Part shown: positions 50,466 to 60,097 of the stretch, piece by piece | How positions within the stretch are numbered: position 1 is the stretch's first letter | Layout: each line of letters begins with the position of its first letter | Source: Christensenella sp. UBA7862 | GTDB lineage: Bacteria; Bacillota; Clostridia; Christensenellales; UBA1242 | Length of the DNA: 62,913 nucleotides | Reading direction: 5' to 3' | Assembly: GCA_002500135.1 (NCBI GenBank) | Contig: DLSM01000002.1 | Location: 46,753 to 109,665, forward strand | Position numbers and translations under genes: made by a program | Notes under the pieces: generated by a model | The model's database searches: none | The model's input: the letters and a program-made list of their open reading frames with translations, nothing else | Told to the model about the DNA's origin: nothing

Positions 50466-51731
50466 TTATTCAAAAATTTTCTCAAGTCCGTCAACTTTGT
50501 TTTTGATAATCACAAGGATAACTGCGTTTTTTAGGTTAAAAGTTTGTTTTGCAAGCGAATTTATCTCATCTATTGTCACTTTTTCAAGAGCCTTCAATCT
50601 TTCTTCAACTGTAACAAATTTGTCATAAGTCAAATAGTTTGTGGCAACCGCTCTTGCAATTTCTGAACCCTTTTCATAAGCCGAAAGAAGTAGCCCCTTG
50701 CAGAAAGTTTTTGCTCGCAAAAGTTCTTCTTCCGTGACGCCACTTGCTGCTATTTTTTCCACTTCTTTTTTCACAAGTACCATTGCTTTTTTAACATTTC
50801 CTTCCGTCGTTCCAAAGCAAATACTCATGTCGCCAGCAGTTTCAAAATGTTCTGGAATACAAGAAATGCTATACACAAGCCCGTGTTCTTCCCTAACACT
50901 TCTAAACAGCCTTGACCCCATACTTCCGCCCATAATAAAACTTAAAACAGCATATGCCATTTTGTTTTTTGCGAAAATATTTACGCATGGAAACCCAATA
51001 ACAACTTGTGTTTGATTGAAGTCTGCTACTTCTTGCAAAAATGCAGTTTTTGGGACAAAATTATGATTGTGATTTTTCTTCAAAACTTTATCTTTCTTCT
51101 TAAACTTTGAATTAAAATATTTGTCAATAATTTGAAAGACATATTCCTTGTCATAATGTCCCACAACTGACACAACAATATTTCTTGCAATGTAGTTATC
51201 TTTTACATATTTTACAATGTCGTCACGTGTTATTTTTGACAAACTTTCTTTCGTTCCAAGGACTGTTCTTGACAAACTGTTTCCTTCAAAAAACATTTCA
51301 CAAAATTTGTCATAAGCGACACTTCCTGGGTCGTCCATTGTCATGGAAATTTCTTCAAAAACAACCTTTCTTTCCCTCTCAATTTCTTCCTCATTATACG
51401 AAGAATTAAGCACAATATCGCTTAAAATTTCGCAACATTTTTCCATATTTTCTGGCAAAGTTGTTGCATAAAAACAAGTGGCAACTTTGCTTGTCCAAGC
51501 GTTTGCACTTGCTCCAATATCTTCAAAATCTGTGCTTATTTGTTGGGCTGTTCTTTTGGACGTTCCCTTAAAATTTAGGTGTTCCACAAAGTGTGAAATT
51601 CCGTTTATTTTTTCTGTTTCATTTTGGCTTCCCACGTCAACAGCGACATACACAGAAGTTGGTCTATTTTTGCCCACTTTTGTAAACACAACCCTCAGTC
51701 CACTTTCAAAACATTTGCAAATTGGCTTCAT
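50466..51731 (-). CDS. mlpA: M16-family zinc protease (MlpA/YmxG-like)
   Basis: A zinc peptidase of the pitrilysin/processing-peptidase family. The inverted zinc motif HFVEH is at 47-51 with the distal glutamate in ERERKVVFEEI near 120-130. A second inactive half completes 421 residues (GGSMGSRLFRSVREEHGLVYS is a typical R/Y-bearing stretch). In Bacillus the equivalent gene lies after rpsO, pnp and ylxY, which is the order here apart from an inserted cassette. It is 58 bases after ylxY. Confidence 0.92.
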   Translation of the reverse strand: MKPICKCFESGLRVVFTKVGKNRPTSVYVAVDVGSQNETEKINGISHFVEHLNFKGTSKRTAQQISTDFEDIGASANAWTSKVATCFYATTLPENMEKCCEILSDIVLNSSYNEEEIERERKVVFEEISMTMDDPGSVAYDKFCEMFFEGNSLSRTVLGTKESLSKITRDDIVKYVKDNYIARNIVVSVVGHYDKEYVFQIIDKYFNSKFKKKDKVLKKNHNHNFVPKTAFLQEVADFNQTQVVIGFPCVNIFAKNKMAYAVLSFIMGGSMGSRLFRSVREEHGLVYSISCIPEHFETAGDMSICFGTTEGNVKKAMVLVKKEVEKIAASGVTEEELLRAKTFCKGLLLSAYEKGSEIARAVATNYLTYDKFVTVEERLKALEKVTIDEINSLAKQTFNLKNAVILVIIKNKVDGLEKIFE

Positions 51732-51788
51732 AATTTCTCCTTAACTGTGGACAATTATATCACTTTTTCTTGTTTTTGAAAATCAAAA

Positions 51789-52526
51789 TTACACATTATT
51801 TCCCAAAACGTCTGAAACTGGTGCAACAGTCAGTCCATTTGACTTCAAAGTTTTTATAATATCCCTCAAAGCCTTTGCTGTATGCTCGGTTGGGTGCATC
51901 AAAACGAGGTCGCCCGCCTTGATGTCTTTTGTTGCCCTAGAAAACACAAGAGAACTATCCTTGTCCCTCCAGTCAATGGTATCTCTGCTCCACATAATTG
52001 TTTTGTATCCCAGTTCACTTGCAACAGAGAGTGTTGTTTTGTTATAACTGCCCGATGGGGGTGCAAAAAGGTTCATTTCCGTGCCAGTTATACTTTTTAC
52101 AAGTTTGTGAGTTGTTCCAATTTCTCGTTTTTGTGCTTCATATGATAGTTTTTTGTGGTCTTTGTGATTGTAGCCATGATTGCCAATTTCATTTCCAGAG
52201 TTGTGAATTTTCTCCAACATTTCGCCATTTTTTGCCACCCAGCAACCGCCAACAAAAAAGGTTGTTTTAACTCCCTCATCTTCAAGAGTTTTTAGCATAT
52301 CATCTAGATATTCCGTCCCCCAATAAACATTTATCATAAGGCTCACCTTGCCACTTTCCCTATCGCCATTGTAAATGGGAGCAAAAGTTTGAGCAGTCTG
52401 AGGCATAATAGGCACAAAAATGGTGAGTGCCAAAATACATAGCACTGCAAGTGATAAAATGACATTGCAAGTGCCGTGGACAAATCTTTTTTCATTTTTT
52501 GAACTTATAAATCCAAAAATCTTCAT
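51789..52526 (-). CDS. YlxY-like polysaccharide deacetylase homolog with altered active site
   Basis: NodB-fold protein of 245 residues with an N-terminal membrane segment (about 22-43). The first NodB motif, normally TFDDG or SFDAAWG, reads MINVYWG with Asn66 in place of the catalytic Asp. The His pair is kept (GNHGYNHKD, H117 and H121). The usual RxP arginine is Ala155 (FAPPSGSY). DTIDWRD and LMHPTEHT remain. It therefore looks catalytically weak or dead. Location between pnp and the M16 peptidase gene matches Bacillus ylxY. Confidence 0.85.
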   Translation of the reverse strand: MKIFGFISSKNEKRFVHGTCNVILSLAVLCILALTIFVPIMPQTAQTFAPIYNGDRESGKVSLMINVYWGTEYLDDMLKTLEDEGVKTTFFVGGCWVAKNGEMLEKIHNSGNEIGNHGYNHKDHKKLSYEAQKREIGTTHKLVKSITGTEMNLFAPPSGSYNKTTLSVASELGYKTIMWSRDTIDWRDKDSSLVFSRATKDIKAGDLVLMHPTEHTAKALRDIIKTLKSNGLTVAPVSDVLGNNV

Positions 52527-52657
52527 ATTTCATATATATGCTCCACCACTTGAATAATATTTGTCCAAAAAAGCATTTTTCACTTAATTTGAATATAATT
52601 TCACCTATTTTTCACAAATTAAAACCCATTTTATTATTTATTTATACATTTTGCCCA

Positions 52658-52686
52658 TTGAAATTTGAAAAAATATGTGATATTAT
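52658..52686 (+). promoter_or_regulatory. Sigma-A promoter of the inserted two-gene cassette
   Basis: TTGAAA (52658-52663), exactly 17 bases, TATTAT (52681-52686), ahead of the ATG at 52715. Confidence 0.75.
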
Positions 52687-52714
52687 TGTATCAAGGAAAT
52701 AAAAGGAAACAATT

Positions 52715-53377
52715 ATGGAAAACGAAACAAACAATATTACATATGATAACGATTTTTTGAAAAAACTTCTTAAAATTTCAAAAGAAAACATTATTGCAAG
52801 AGAAAACACAAGAACTTTTTGGACAAACAAGAAAAAAGACAATCCTCAAGCAGAAGCCACGCTTCTTAACACAAAGTATGAACTTTATGAAATCTTAAGC
52901 GGAATGTCTGCAGAGGATAGACAAACAGCTTTCAAATCTTTGGATAGTTATTTTGAACACATGGCTTACATTTGTCAAATGCATAAACTGAAAGGAAATA
53001 GTATTGTTGAAATGGAACCAATTCTTGGAATGAGAATGGCTGCCTGCAGAAATGTTGAACGAGTATATTTTGAAGCATTGGCTGAACATTTTGTAAGCTT
53101 ATCTTCAAAGGCTCTTTGGGCGAGTGCTGAGATTGATTATCAAAATGAAGTTGCAAAAATTAGAGAGGAGCTTTCAAACATAATCCCAGAGGAAATGGAA
53201 AAACTTAAAAGTTCTTTGTTTGCTAAAAACAGAGATTTGCAAGAAAAGGTTGACAAGACACTTAGTGTTGATGAATATGCCCTAGCCGAACAAGAATCAC
53301 GTGCTTGCAAACTACTCACCTATCTTTCTGCAGAATTGACAGAAGATAATGAACAAGTTGACATTCCTTGCAAGTGA
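52715..53377 (+). CDS. Uncharacterised helical protein (cassette gene 1)
   Basis: Not recognised. The 220-residue protein is soluble and almost all helix, with LTEDNEQVDIPCK at the end. The middle has WASAEIDYQNEVAKIREELSNIIPEEMEKLKSSLFAKNRDLQEKVDKTLS, suggesting a coiled coil. No HTH, nuclease or membrane motif is seen. It has its own promoter, opposite to pnp and ylxY, and is followed 15 bases later by a second unknown gene, then a terminator. Confidence 0.75.
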   Translation: MENETNNITYDNDFLKKLLKISKENIIARENTRTFWTNKKKDNPQAEATLLNTKYELYEILSGMSAEDRQTAFKSLDSYFEHMAYICQMHKLKGNSIVEMEPILGMRMAACRNVERVYFEALAEHFVSLSSKALWASAEIDYQNEVAKIREELSNIIPEEMEKLKSSLFAKNRDLQEKVDKTLSVDEYALAEQESRACKLLTYLSAELTEDNEQVDIPCK

Positions 53378-53392
53378 GTTTTGGGTGAAATT

Positions 53393-53785
53393 ATGGAAAC
53401 GACAAAAAGCAAAGCGGCTAAAATAATAAAACTTGCAGAATTTTTGGTGATTGCAGAGCAAAGAAAGAGGCGATGCGTTGGGAAGGGTCAAGGCAACATT
53501 TCAAACTACAATCGCACAATAAGTGTTTCAAGCCGTCTGATTTATGACATTATAACTGGGTCAAGCGATGAGGATAAGGAAGAAATTTTTAATCATATTG
53601 CCGAATACGCTGGGGCAGTTCAAAACGACATGGCAACCAAAGAAATGTGGTGGCTTGAAGAACCTATTTTTACAATCAAAGTCCCTGCCCCAAGCGTAAC
53701 ACTTAATGCTTGTAAAATTGTTCGTCCGCTCTATAACGAAATGTGCCAAAAGTTTGAATTTCAAACAGATTCACCAGAAATGTAA
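53393..53785 (+). CDS. Uncharacterised protein (cassette gene 2)
   Basis: Not recognised. 130 residues from the ATG at 53393 (GGGTGA four bases before). It starts with a helix KAAKIIKLAEFLVIAEQRKRR, then GQGNISNYNRTISVSSRLIYDIITGSSDEDKEEIFNHIAEYAGAVQNDMATKEMWW and a short tail. The DEDKEEIFNHIAEYAG stretch parallels the AEDRQTAFKSLDSYFEHM stretch of the first gene, so the two may be diverged relatives. It ends at a strong terminator. Confidence 0.72.
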   Translation: METTKSKAAKIIKLAEFLVIAEQRKRRCVGKGQGNISNYNRTISVSSRLIYDIITGSSDEDKEEIFNHIAEYAGAVQNDMATKEMWWLEEPIFTIKVPAPSVTLNACKIVRPLYNEMCQKFEFQTDSPEM

Positions 53786-53792
53786 CCAATAG

Positions 53793-53820
53793 AAAGACAG
53801 CCAAACGGCTGTCTTTTTTG
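53793..53820 (+). terminator. Terminator of the two-gene cassette
   Basis: AAAGACAGCC and GGCTGTCTTT form a ten-bp stem with a four-base loop, then T-run. Confidence 0.9.
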
Positions 53821-53838
53821 TTATAAATAATCTTAGGG

Positions 53839-53869
53839 TAAAAAAATCTCCCAGTTAATTTGGGAGATT
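53839..53869 (-). terminator. Terminator of pnp
   Basis: Minus-strand AATCTCCCA and TGGGAGATT form a nine-bp stem with a seven-base loop and seven T. It lies 52 bases past the pnp stop. Confidence 0.88.
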
Positions 53870-53920
53870 ATTTTACATAATATGTTTAAAGTTTTTTCAC
53901 AAAATATTTGTTTTTAAATA

Positions 53921-56011
53921 TCAAAGTTTTTCAAGAAGTTTGAGGTCAACTCTGCCCTTGTCGTCAACTTTAATAACTTCAACGCTAACTGTGTCGCCAA
54001 GGTTTACAACATCTGTTACTTTTTCAACTCTTTCTTTTGCAAGTTTTGAAATGTGAATCATTCCGTCTTTGTTTGGAGCGAGTTCAACAAATGCACCAAA
54101 TTGCATAATTCTTACAACTTTGCCCACAAATTTTTGACCAACTTCAACATCTGTAACAATGTTCATGATTATTTCTTTTGCACGTTTGCTCATTGCTTCA
54201 TCGCAAGTTGCAATAAACACTTTGCCGTCATCGTCAATGTCAATTTTAACGCCAGTTTCGTCAATAATCTTGTTAATAACCTTTCCGCCTGTGCCAATGA
54301 CATCTCTAATTTTGTCTGGGTCAATGTTGAAAGAAATAATCTTTGGAGCATATTTTGAAAGGTGTTCACGAGGTTCTTTAATTGTGTCAAGCATAATGCC
54401 CAAAATGTGCATACGCCCTTCTCTTGCTTGATTTAGTGCAGTTGTTAAAATGTTTTTGTCAATGCCTTTAATCTTGATATCCATTTGAATAGCGGTTATG
54501 CCTTTTTCTGTTCCAGCAACTTTAAAGTCCATATCGCCAAGGAAATCTTCCATGCCTTGAATGTCGCTCATAACAGCAACTTTGCCACTTTCAACGTCTT
54601 TGATAAGTCCCATTGCAATGCCTGCAACTGGTGCTTTAATCTTAACACCAGCATCCATAAGTGAAAGTGTAGAGCCACAAACACTTGCCATTGAAGATGA
54701 GCCGTTTGAACTTAAAACTTCACTTACAAGACGCAACGCATATGGGAATTCGTCTTCACTTGGAATAACAGGTTCCAATGCTCTTTCTGCAAGTGCGCCG
54801 TGTCCAATTTCCCTTCTGCCTGGGCTTTTGAGTGGTCTTGCTTCGCCAGTTGCATAAGGTGGCATGTTGTATTGGTGAATGTATCTTTTTGCGTCTTCGT
54901 CATCAAGACCTTCAAGTTTTTGAACATCTGCAATAGTTCCAAGTGTTAAACAGTTGAGGACTTGAGTTTGTCCACGTGTAAACACTGCGCTGCCATGAAC
55001 TCTTGGAAGAACGCCAACTTCACACCAAATTGGTCTGATTTCTTTAAGTGTTCTACCGTCTGGACGTTGTCCTTTGTTAATGATTTTGCTTCTGACTTTT
55101 TCTTTGGTCATTTTGTAAAGAACGTCAGCAATCATTTTCTTCCCTTCTGGGAAAATTTCTGCAAAGTGTTCAAACACTTCATTGTTCAAAGCCTCTTGTC
55201 TTTCTTGACGAGTTTCTCTGTCTGTTGTGTCCAAAGCATAGTCAAGTTTGCTGTCTGTATATTCTCTTACTGCCTTGTCAATTTCTTCAGTTGGGACAAA
55301 GATTGGAAGGTCGGTTCTTTTTGCCTTGCCAATTTTTGCAACGATATCGTTTTGGAAAGAGACCAATTTTTTGATTTCTTCGTGAGCAAACATAATTGCG
55401 TCAAGCATTTCTTGTTCGCTAACTTCTTTTGCACCTGCTTCCACCATAAGGATTGCTTCGCTTGTGCCAGAAACAGTTACATGCATATCGCTCTTTTCTT
55501 TTTCTGCTGGAGTTGGGTTGATGATAAACTTTCCGTCAACACAACCGACGACAACACTGCCCGTAGGTCCTGCCCATGGAATGTCTGAAATGGAAAGTGC
55601 CACGCTTGAAGCAAGCATTGCAAGTGGTTCTGGTGCGATGTCTGGGTCAACAGACAAAGCTGTGCAGACAACTGCAACATCGTTATAAAACCCTTTTGGG
55701 AAAAGTGGTCTTAAAGGTCTATCAATAAGTCTTGATGTCAAGATAGCCTTATCACTTGGTCTTCCTTCTCTCTTTTTAAATCCGCCAGGAATTTTGCCCA
55801 CAGAATACATTTTTTCTTCAAAGTCCACCCCAAGTGGGAAGAAGTCAATGCCATCTCTTGGGCTTTCTGCCATGGTCACGCTGCATTGAACAACAGTTTC
55901 GCCGCATTTGACCCAGCAAGTGCCGTTGGCTTGTTCGCTGTATTTTCCAGTTTTAACAGTCAATTTTCTTCCGCCAACAGTCGTTTCAAAAATACTTTCA
56001 TTTACTCTCAT
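53921..56011 (-). CDS. pnp: Polynucleotide phosphorylase
   Basis: 3'-5' phosphorolytic exoribonuclease of the mRNA degradosome. Two RNase PH domains (about 1-215 and 310-540) with the Bacillota insert between them; RSKIINKGQRPDGRTLKEIRPI, GSAVFTRGQTQVL and PTGSVVVGCVDG are standard. The KH domain carries IRDVIGTGGKVINKI near 557, where family members usually have IGKGGK. The S1 domain (about 620-690) is VGQKFVGKVVRIMQFGAFVEL...MIHISKLA. The 696-residue length is normal. It follows rpsO past a terminator-like hairpin. Confidence 0.97.
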   Translation of the reverse strand: MRVNESIFETTVGGRKLTVKTGKYSEQANGTCWVKCGETVVQCSVTMAESPRDGIDFFPLGVDFEEKMYSVGKIPGGFKKREGRPSDKAILTSRLIDRPLRPLFPKGFYNDVAVVCTALSVDPDIAPEPLAMLASSVALSISDIPWAGPTGSVVVGCVDGKFIINPTPAEKEKSDMHVTVSGTSEAILMVEAGAKEVSEQEMLDAIMFAHEEIKKLVSFQNDIVAKIGKAKRTDLPIFVPTEEIDKAVREYTDSKLDYALDTTDRETRQERQEALNNEVFEHFAEIFPEGKKMIADVLYKMTKEKVRSKIINKGQRPDGRTLKEIRPIWCEVGVLPRVHGSAVFTRGQTQVLNCLTLGTIADVQKLEGLDDEDAKRYIHQYNMPPYATGEARPLKSPGRREIGHGALAERALEPVIPSEDEFPYALRLVSEVLSSNGSSSMASVCGSTLSLMDAGVKIKAPVAGIAMGLIKDVESGKVAVMSDIQGMEDFLGDMDFKVAGTEKGITAIQMDIKIKGIDKNILTTALNQAREGRMHILGIMLDTIKEPREHLSKYAPKIISFNIDPDKIRDVIGTGGKVINKIIDETGVKIDIDDDGKVFIATCDEAMSKRAKEIIMNIVTDVEVGQKFVGKVVRIMQFGAFVELAPNKDGMIHISKLAKERVEKVTDVVNLGDTVSVEVIKVDDKGRVDLKLLEKL

Positions 56012-56092
56012 TTTTTTCTCCTAATAACTCTTTTAGTTTGCCACAACAAACAAATATTGTCAATCATATTGCCCATTTTACAAAAAAAAATT

Positions 56093-56132
56093 AAAAAAAC
56101 GGGCAGAGATAGTTTTCGCTATCCCAAACCCG
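56093..56132 (-). terminator. Hairpin between rpsO and pnp
   Basis: Minus-strand CGGG...GGATAG and CTATC...CCCG pair around CGAAAA, and seven T follow. It could terminate or attenuate readthrough from rpsO into pnp, as is known for this gene pair in other bacteria. Confidence 0.78.
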
Positions 56133-56140
56133 CTATTAAA

Positions 56141-56401
56141 TTATCTTATATTCAAAGATTTTTTCAAACTTCTGTACTTTTCGATGTCTTCTTTTTCAAG
56201 ATAACTCAAAAGTCCTTTTCTTTGTCCAACAAGTTTCAAAAGTCCACGACTTGAATGTTTGTCACTTGGATTTGCCTTAAGATGTTCTGTCAAGTGATTG
56301 ATTCTTTCAGTCAAGATTGCAATTTGAACTTCTGTTGAACCAGTGTCTTTTTCATTTCTAGCATACTTCTTGATGATTTCGTTCTTAATTTGTTTGTCCA
56401 T
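56141..56401 (-). CDS. rpsO: 30S ribosomal protein S15
   Basis: Primary 16S-binding protein of the platform. The 86-residue length is typical; STEVQIAILTERINHLTEHLKANPSDKHSSRGLLKLVGQRKGLLSYLEKEDIEKYRSL matches the family throughout. AAGGAG precedes the ATG at 56401. A longer frame to 56485 has no homology. The leader at 56402-56480 can fold (GGAG/CTCC and AAGC/GCTT pairs), so S15 autoregulation is possible but not shown. Confidence 0.97.
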   Translation of the reverse strand: MDKQIKNEIIKKYARNEKDTGSTEVQIAILTERINHLTEHLKANPSDKHSSRGLLKLVGQRKGLLSYLEKEDIEKYRSLKKSLNIR

Positions 56402-56541
56402 TTTTCTTACTCCTTTTATAAATTCGCCACACAGCAAAGCAAGCCGCTTGGAGTAAAACTCGAACTCCCTTGCCGTAGGTAACACAGATATAATATATCA
56501 TTTTTCATCATTTGTCAAGCGTTTTATCGCAACTTTATTTG

Positions 56542-58908
56542 CTAAACTGTTTTTAGCGTCAAGCACACTTCGTTATAAAATTGTGAATTTGTAAGCGGTG
56601 ACACCACCTTTTTGTCTTCTTTTAAAGATTTAAGTCCCAAGTCGTCTTGCATTTCAAAAATTTTAAGTTCCAAAAAAACATAAAGACAGAAAATAAACTG
56701 TTTGAAATTTATTGACCTATCTTTGCTTTGTAGTTGCTTGAAAAGTGAAATATCACTTAAGAAACTGTCTTGACTTGAAGCAAAATCACTTAAAAGTTTG
56801 AAATATTTAGCAAAAACTTTCCTATCTGTTGACAGTCCAACAAATATTTTTCTATCAATCTTCTTATCCGCTGGAACATAAACTGTTGCCCCCGAATGTT
56901 TTGATATCTCCTTCAAAAAGCCAGTTGACAAAACCCCGTCAAGGAACACAATTCTTTTATATGAGCCAAAATTATCAAAGTTTGTTGGGCATAAAACAAT
57001 GCTATTTACACCACTATTTTTTATAACTTCATATAGGCAATGCGACAAAACAAGGTCGTTATTTTCTATGCAAAATTCCCTATACGCTCCAAATGAATAA
57101 CTAACAAAAAGCGTGCCAAAAGCATCTTGCTTTGCTTGAGTTGCAATTTGTTTAAGTCTATTTTTATCCCAAAATTGTGGTTTTTTTGTGCCACAAGAGC
57201 CATATGAGAGTTGTTTTAGATATTCGCCAAGCATAATGTCGTCTGTTTTAGGTTTTGTAAGTTTGCCAGTTGAAATATCTTTTGCAATGCCCTTGTAATA
57301 TCTTTTTCCCTTAAAACTTGAACTTTGAAATTCAATTTGAACACTTCTATCACTTGACCCCTTAAGAAGTGGCAAATATTTGTAGCAATTAAAGGCAATT
57401 ATGTTTATATTTTTGTTAAAAATGGTCAAATGATTTGGGTGCTTTGGCATCGTAGAAAATGTTGCACCCTCGCTTAAATTGAGTTTGAAAACTGGTTTTG
57501 GATTTCCGCAGCCGCATGGTTCAATAAGTTCTAGGTCGGAGATAAGTTTGTCGTTAATTTGGTCAAATTTCAATGCCATGTCAAACTTTTCGCATGGCAA
57601 GAAGTCGTCTGGCGAGTAGTGCTTGTCAAGATAATTGTTTAGGCTGGACAAAAAGTCGTTAAATTGCTTTTTTCTAATTGTAAGCCCCGCAGCCATTTTG
57701 TGTCCGCCAAAGGTTTCAAGAGTTTCTTTTGTGCAAGAAATGGCACTGAAAATGTCAATATCATTTATGCTTCTTGCACTGCCCTTAAGTTCTTCGCCCA
57801 TGTCACTTAAAAGAATGGTTGGACGATTGTATTCCCCAGCGATTTTTGCAGCAACAATTCCCAAAACTCCACTATCCCATTTTTTGCTAAAAAGCACAAT
57901 AGACTTGTAATTTGCAATATTTATTTGAGAAAGTTTGTCCACCACATCGTCATAAATTCTGTTACAAATGGCTTGACGCTCTGTGTTTAAGTTTCCCAGT
58001 GTTGTTATGGTGTTTTTAAGGAGAAGTTTGTCGTCTTTTATATAAAGTTTGAGTGCTACGCTAGCGTCCCCCATTCTGCCTGCTGCGTTGATTTTTGGCG
58101 AAAGTTTGTAGGCAATGTCTGTTGACGAGCAGTTAAGTTGCATTTTATTTTCTTCAAAAAGCATCTTTATGCCAAGTGGCAATGTCTTGTCAAAGGACTC
58201 CATGCCCAATTTGACAATGGCTCTGTTTTCGTCCTCCAGCGGCACAATGTCGGCAATGGTTGCTATGGCAGCAATTCCAAGATATTTTTTTGCTTCTTCA
58301 AGACTTGATAACGCTTGCACAACTTTAAACGCCACCCCCGTCCCGCAAAGATATTTGAAGGGATATTTTTGTCCGTCAAGTTTTGGGTCAACGACTATTG
58401 TATTTGGGATAATTTCTGGAATGTCGTGGTGGTCGGTGATGACAATATCAATGCCAAGCGCCCTTGCAAATTCCACTTCTTCATGGCAAGAAATTCCGCA
58501 GTCCACCGTTATAATAAGCGAAGGGTTGTATTTGTCTTTTACTCGCAAAATGGAGTCTTTTGTCAGCCCATAGCCGTCAACATATCTGTTTGGAAGAAAG
58601 TAGTCAACATAGAAATTCCTTTCGGCAAAATACTTAATCAAAATGGCACTGGCACTTACCCCGTCAACGTCATAATCACCAAAAATAAGGACTTTCTCGT
58701 TGTCCGCCATTGCTTTGTTTATTCTTTCCACAAGTTCTTTCATTCCGCTAAGTAAAAATGGGTCATGGAAACTTTTGTCTGTTGGGTTTAAAAAATGTTT
58801 TAATTTTTCTTCAGAGGTCACGCCACGCTTTTCCATAAGGTTTAAGACAATGGGTGAAATATTATATTTTTTTGCAATCTCCTCTATTTTAAATTCTTCA
58901 GTTCTCAT
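56542..58908 (-). CDS. recJ: Single-stranded DNA exonuclease RecJ
   Basis: 5'-3' ssDNA exonuclease of recombination and mismatch repair. DHH phosphoesterase motifs: FGDYDVDGVSASA near 75-87, VDCGISCHEE near 132 and DIVITDHHDIPE near 155-165. DHHA1 features include NAAGRMGDASVALKLY near 273 and FGGHKMAAGL near 398. The extra C-terminal region of about 220 residues resembles the extended Bacillota form. The 788-residue length fits. It lies between rpsO and secF on the same strand, separated from secF by a terminator. Confidence 0.93.
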   Translation of the reverse strand: MRTEEFKIEEIAKKYNISPIVLNLMEKRGVTSEEKLKHFLNPTDKSFHDPFLLSGMKELVERINKAMADNEKVLIFGDYDVDGVSASAILIKYFAERNFYVDYFLPNRYVDGYGLTKDSILRVKDKYNPSLIITVDCGISCHEEVEFARALGIDIVITDHHDIPEIIPNTIVVDPKLDGQKYPFKYLCGTGVAFKVVQALSSLEEAKKYLGIAAIATIADIVPLEDENRAIVKLGMESFDKTLPLGIKMLFEENKMQLNCSSTDIAYKLSPKINAAGRMGDASVALKLYIKDDKLLLKNTITTLGNLNTERQAICNRIYDDVVDKLSQINIANYKSIVLFSKKWDSGVLGIVAAKIAGEYNRPTILLSDMGEELKGSARSINDIDIFSAISCTKETLETFGGHKMAAGLTIRKKQFNDFLSSLNNYLDKHYSPDDFLPCEKFDMALKFDQINDKLISDLELIEPCGCGNPKPVFKLNLSEGATFSTMPKHPNHLTIFNKNINIIAFNCYKYLPLLKGSSDRSVQIEFQSSSFKGKRYYKGIAKDISTGKLTKPKTDDIMLGEYLKQLSYGSCGTKKPQFWDKNRLKQIATQAKQDAFGTLFVSYSFGAYREFCIENNDLVLSHCLYEVIKNSGVNSIVLCPTNFDNFGSYKRIVFLDGVLSTGFLKEISKHSGATVYVPADKKIDRKIFVGLSTDRKVFAKYFKLLSDFASSQDSFLSDISLFKQLQSKDRSINFKQFIFCLYVFLELKIFEMQDDLGLKSLKEDKKVVSPLTNSQFYNEVCLTLKTV

Positions 58909-58977
58909 GTCAATATATTATCACATTTTTAACACTCTGACAACAACCTTTTTGCATAAAAAAATAATTTTTGCAAC

Positions 58978-59006
58978 AAAAAACCTATCACATATTTATG
59001 ATAGGT
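58978..59006 (-). terminator. Terminator of secDF
   Basis: Minus-strand ACCTATCA and TGATAGGT form an eight-bp stem with an eight-base loop, then six T, about 35 bases past the secF stop. Confidence 0.88.
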
Positions 59007-59041
59007 CTTTTAAGTATACATTTGTAAAAGAAATTCTAAAA

Positions 59042-60097
59042 TTATTCTTCTTCAATTTCAATTTCGTCATCGTCTTCTTCAACTTTTGCTGGAACATTGT
59101 GTGACATGACATAATGTCTTTGTTTTGCCATAACACTCCAAAGTGCTGGGATAACGAACAAATGAGTTGCATACACCACAACAAGTCCAGCGATGCATGA
59201 AAGTGCCACATGAAGAATATTCTGAACAGTCACAACACCAATTGCAATGCTTGCGATAAGTGCAATGATATACACAATTTGGTTTTTCTTCCAAAGACTG
59301 TCAACTGCAACACCTGCAAGTTCTGTGTTAGATTTTATTTTCAAAGTTGGGTCGTTGCCCTTTTCTTTAATTGTAAACAACAAGTCTGCCGTTGCATACA
59401 CGCTCATGCACAACACAAGTGCTGCCACTGCAAAGATATATGAATTGACTTCAATTCTTGCAAGTCCAACAAAGCAAAGTGTCAAGAGAACATCAACAAT
59501 GCCAGATATAGCCATGACGAGAGCGCCCAAAGTTTTGAACCTTATGCAAGCGTATATAATTGCAAGGACAAGAGCAAATAGCATGCAAGCACCAACAATA
59601 AACCATGTTTTTGAACTTTGAGTTGCGTTTAGTGAAGTTGTTTGTCTTGTCATATCAAAGCCGTCACCCAAAAATTCAATACATTGTTCTGGGCTATCTT
59701 TCACTGCGAAAAATGCTTCAGAATCGTTGAATTGTTTGTTAATTGCAACACGAATATCTTGCAAAGTTTTGTTATCTGTGTTTTTGAAAGTTACAACAAA
59801 TGTTTTTGTGCCATAGTCGCCTTGAGTTTGGAAAGATTCAATTTTTACACCTTTCCCTGTCAAGATTTTTCTTACTCCGTTTGAAGCGATTTCATAGTCT
59901 GTCTGGTCTTCAATGTCAATATTGCTGTTTTCAAATTGAACAACAAGTTGTGTTCCGCCCGAAAAGTCAATGCCCTTATTAAAGCCAAATATTCCGACAA
60001 TTATTCCCGCCACAACAACAAGTGCGAGCATAACGATAAGTGCTGGTTTAAAGAATTTCATAATGTCAAAAGGCGTGTTTTGTTTATTAGATTTCAT
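59042..60097 (-). CDS. secF: Protein translocase subunit SecF
   Basis: Membrane partner of SecD that uses the proton gradient to pull proteins out of SecYEG. First helix at about 16-33, then GFNKGIDFSGGTQLVVQF, the family's periplasmic D/G signature. Five further helices lie between about 165 and 315. The region IYACIRFKTLGALVMAISGIVDVLLTLCFVGLARIEVNSYIFAVAAL corresponds to the conserved RND-type helices. The 351 residues include an acidic tail (EEDDDEIEIEEE). The first codons overlap secD by 11 bases. Confidence 0.93.
   Translation of the reverse strand: MKSNKQNTPFDIMKFFKPALIVMLALVVVAGIIVGIFGFNKGIDFSGGTQLVVQFENSNIDIEDQTDYEIASNGVRKILTGKGVKIESFQTQGDYGTKTFVVTFKNTDNKTLQDIRVAINKQFNDSEAFFAVKDSPEQCIEFLGDGFDMTRQTTSLNATQSSKTWFIVGACMLFALVLAIIYACIRFKTLGALVMAISGIVDVLLTLCFVGLARIEVNSYIFAVAALVLCMSVYATADLLFTIKEKGNDPTLKIKSNTELAGVAVDSLWKKNQIVYIIALIASIAIGVVTVQNILHVALSCIAGLVVVYATHLFVIPALWSVMAKQRHYVMSHNVPAKVEEDDDEIEIEEE

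Noticed and set aside
56402..56541. Riboswitch or T-box ahead of rpsO or recJ
   Set aside because: Only short weak pairings are visible and no T-box or known aptamer signature.
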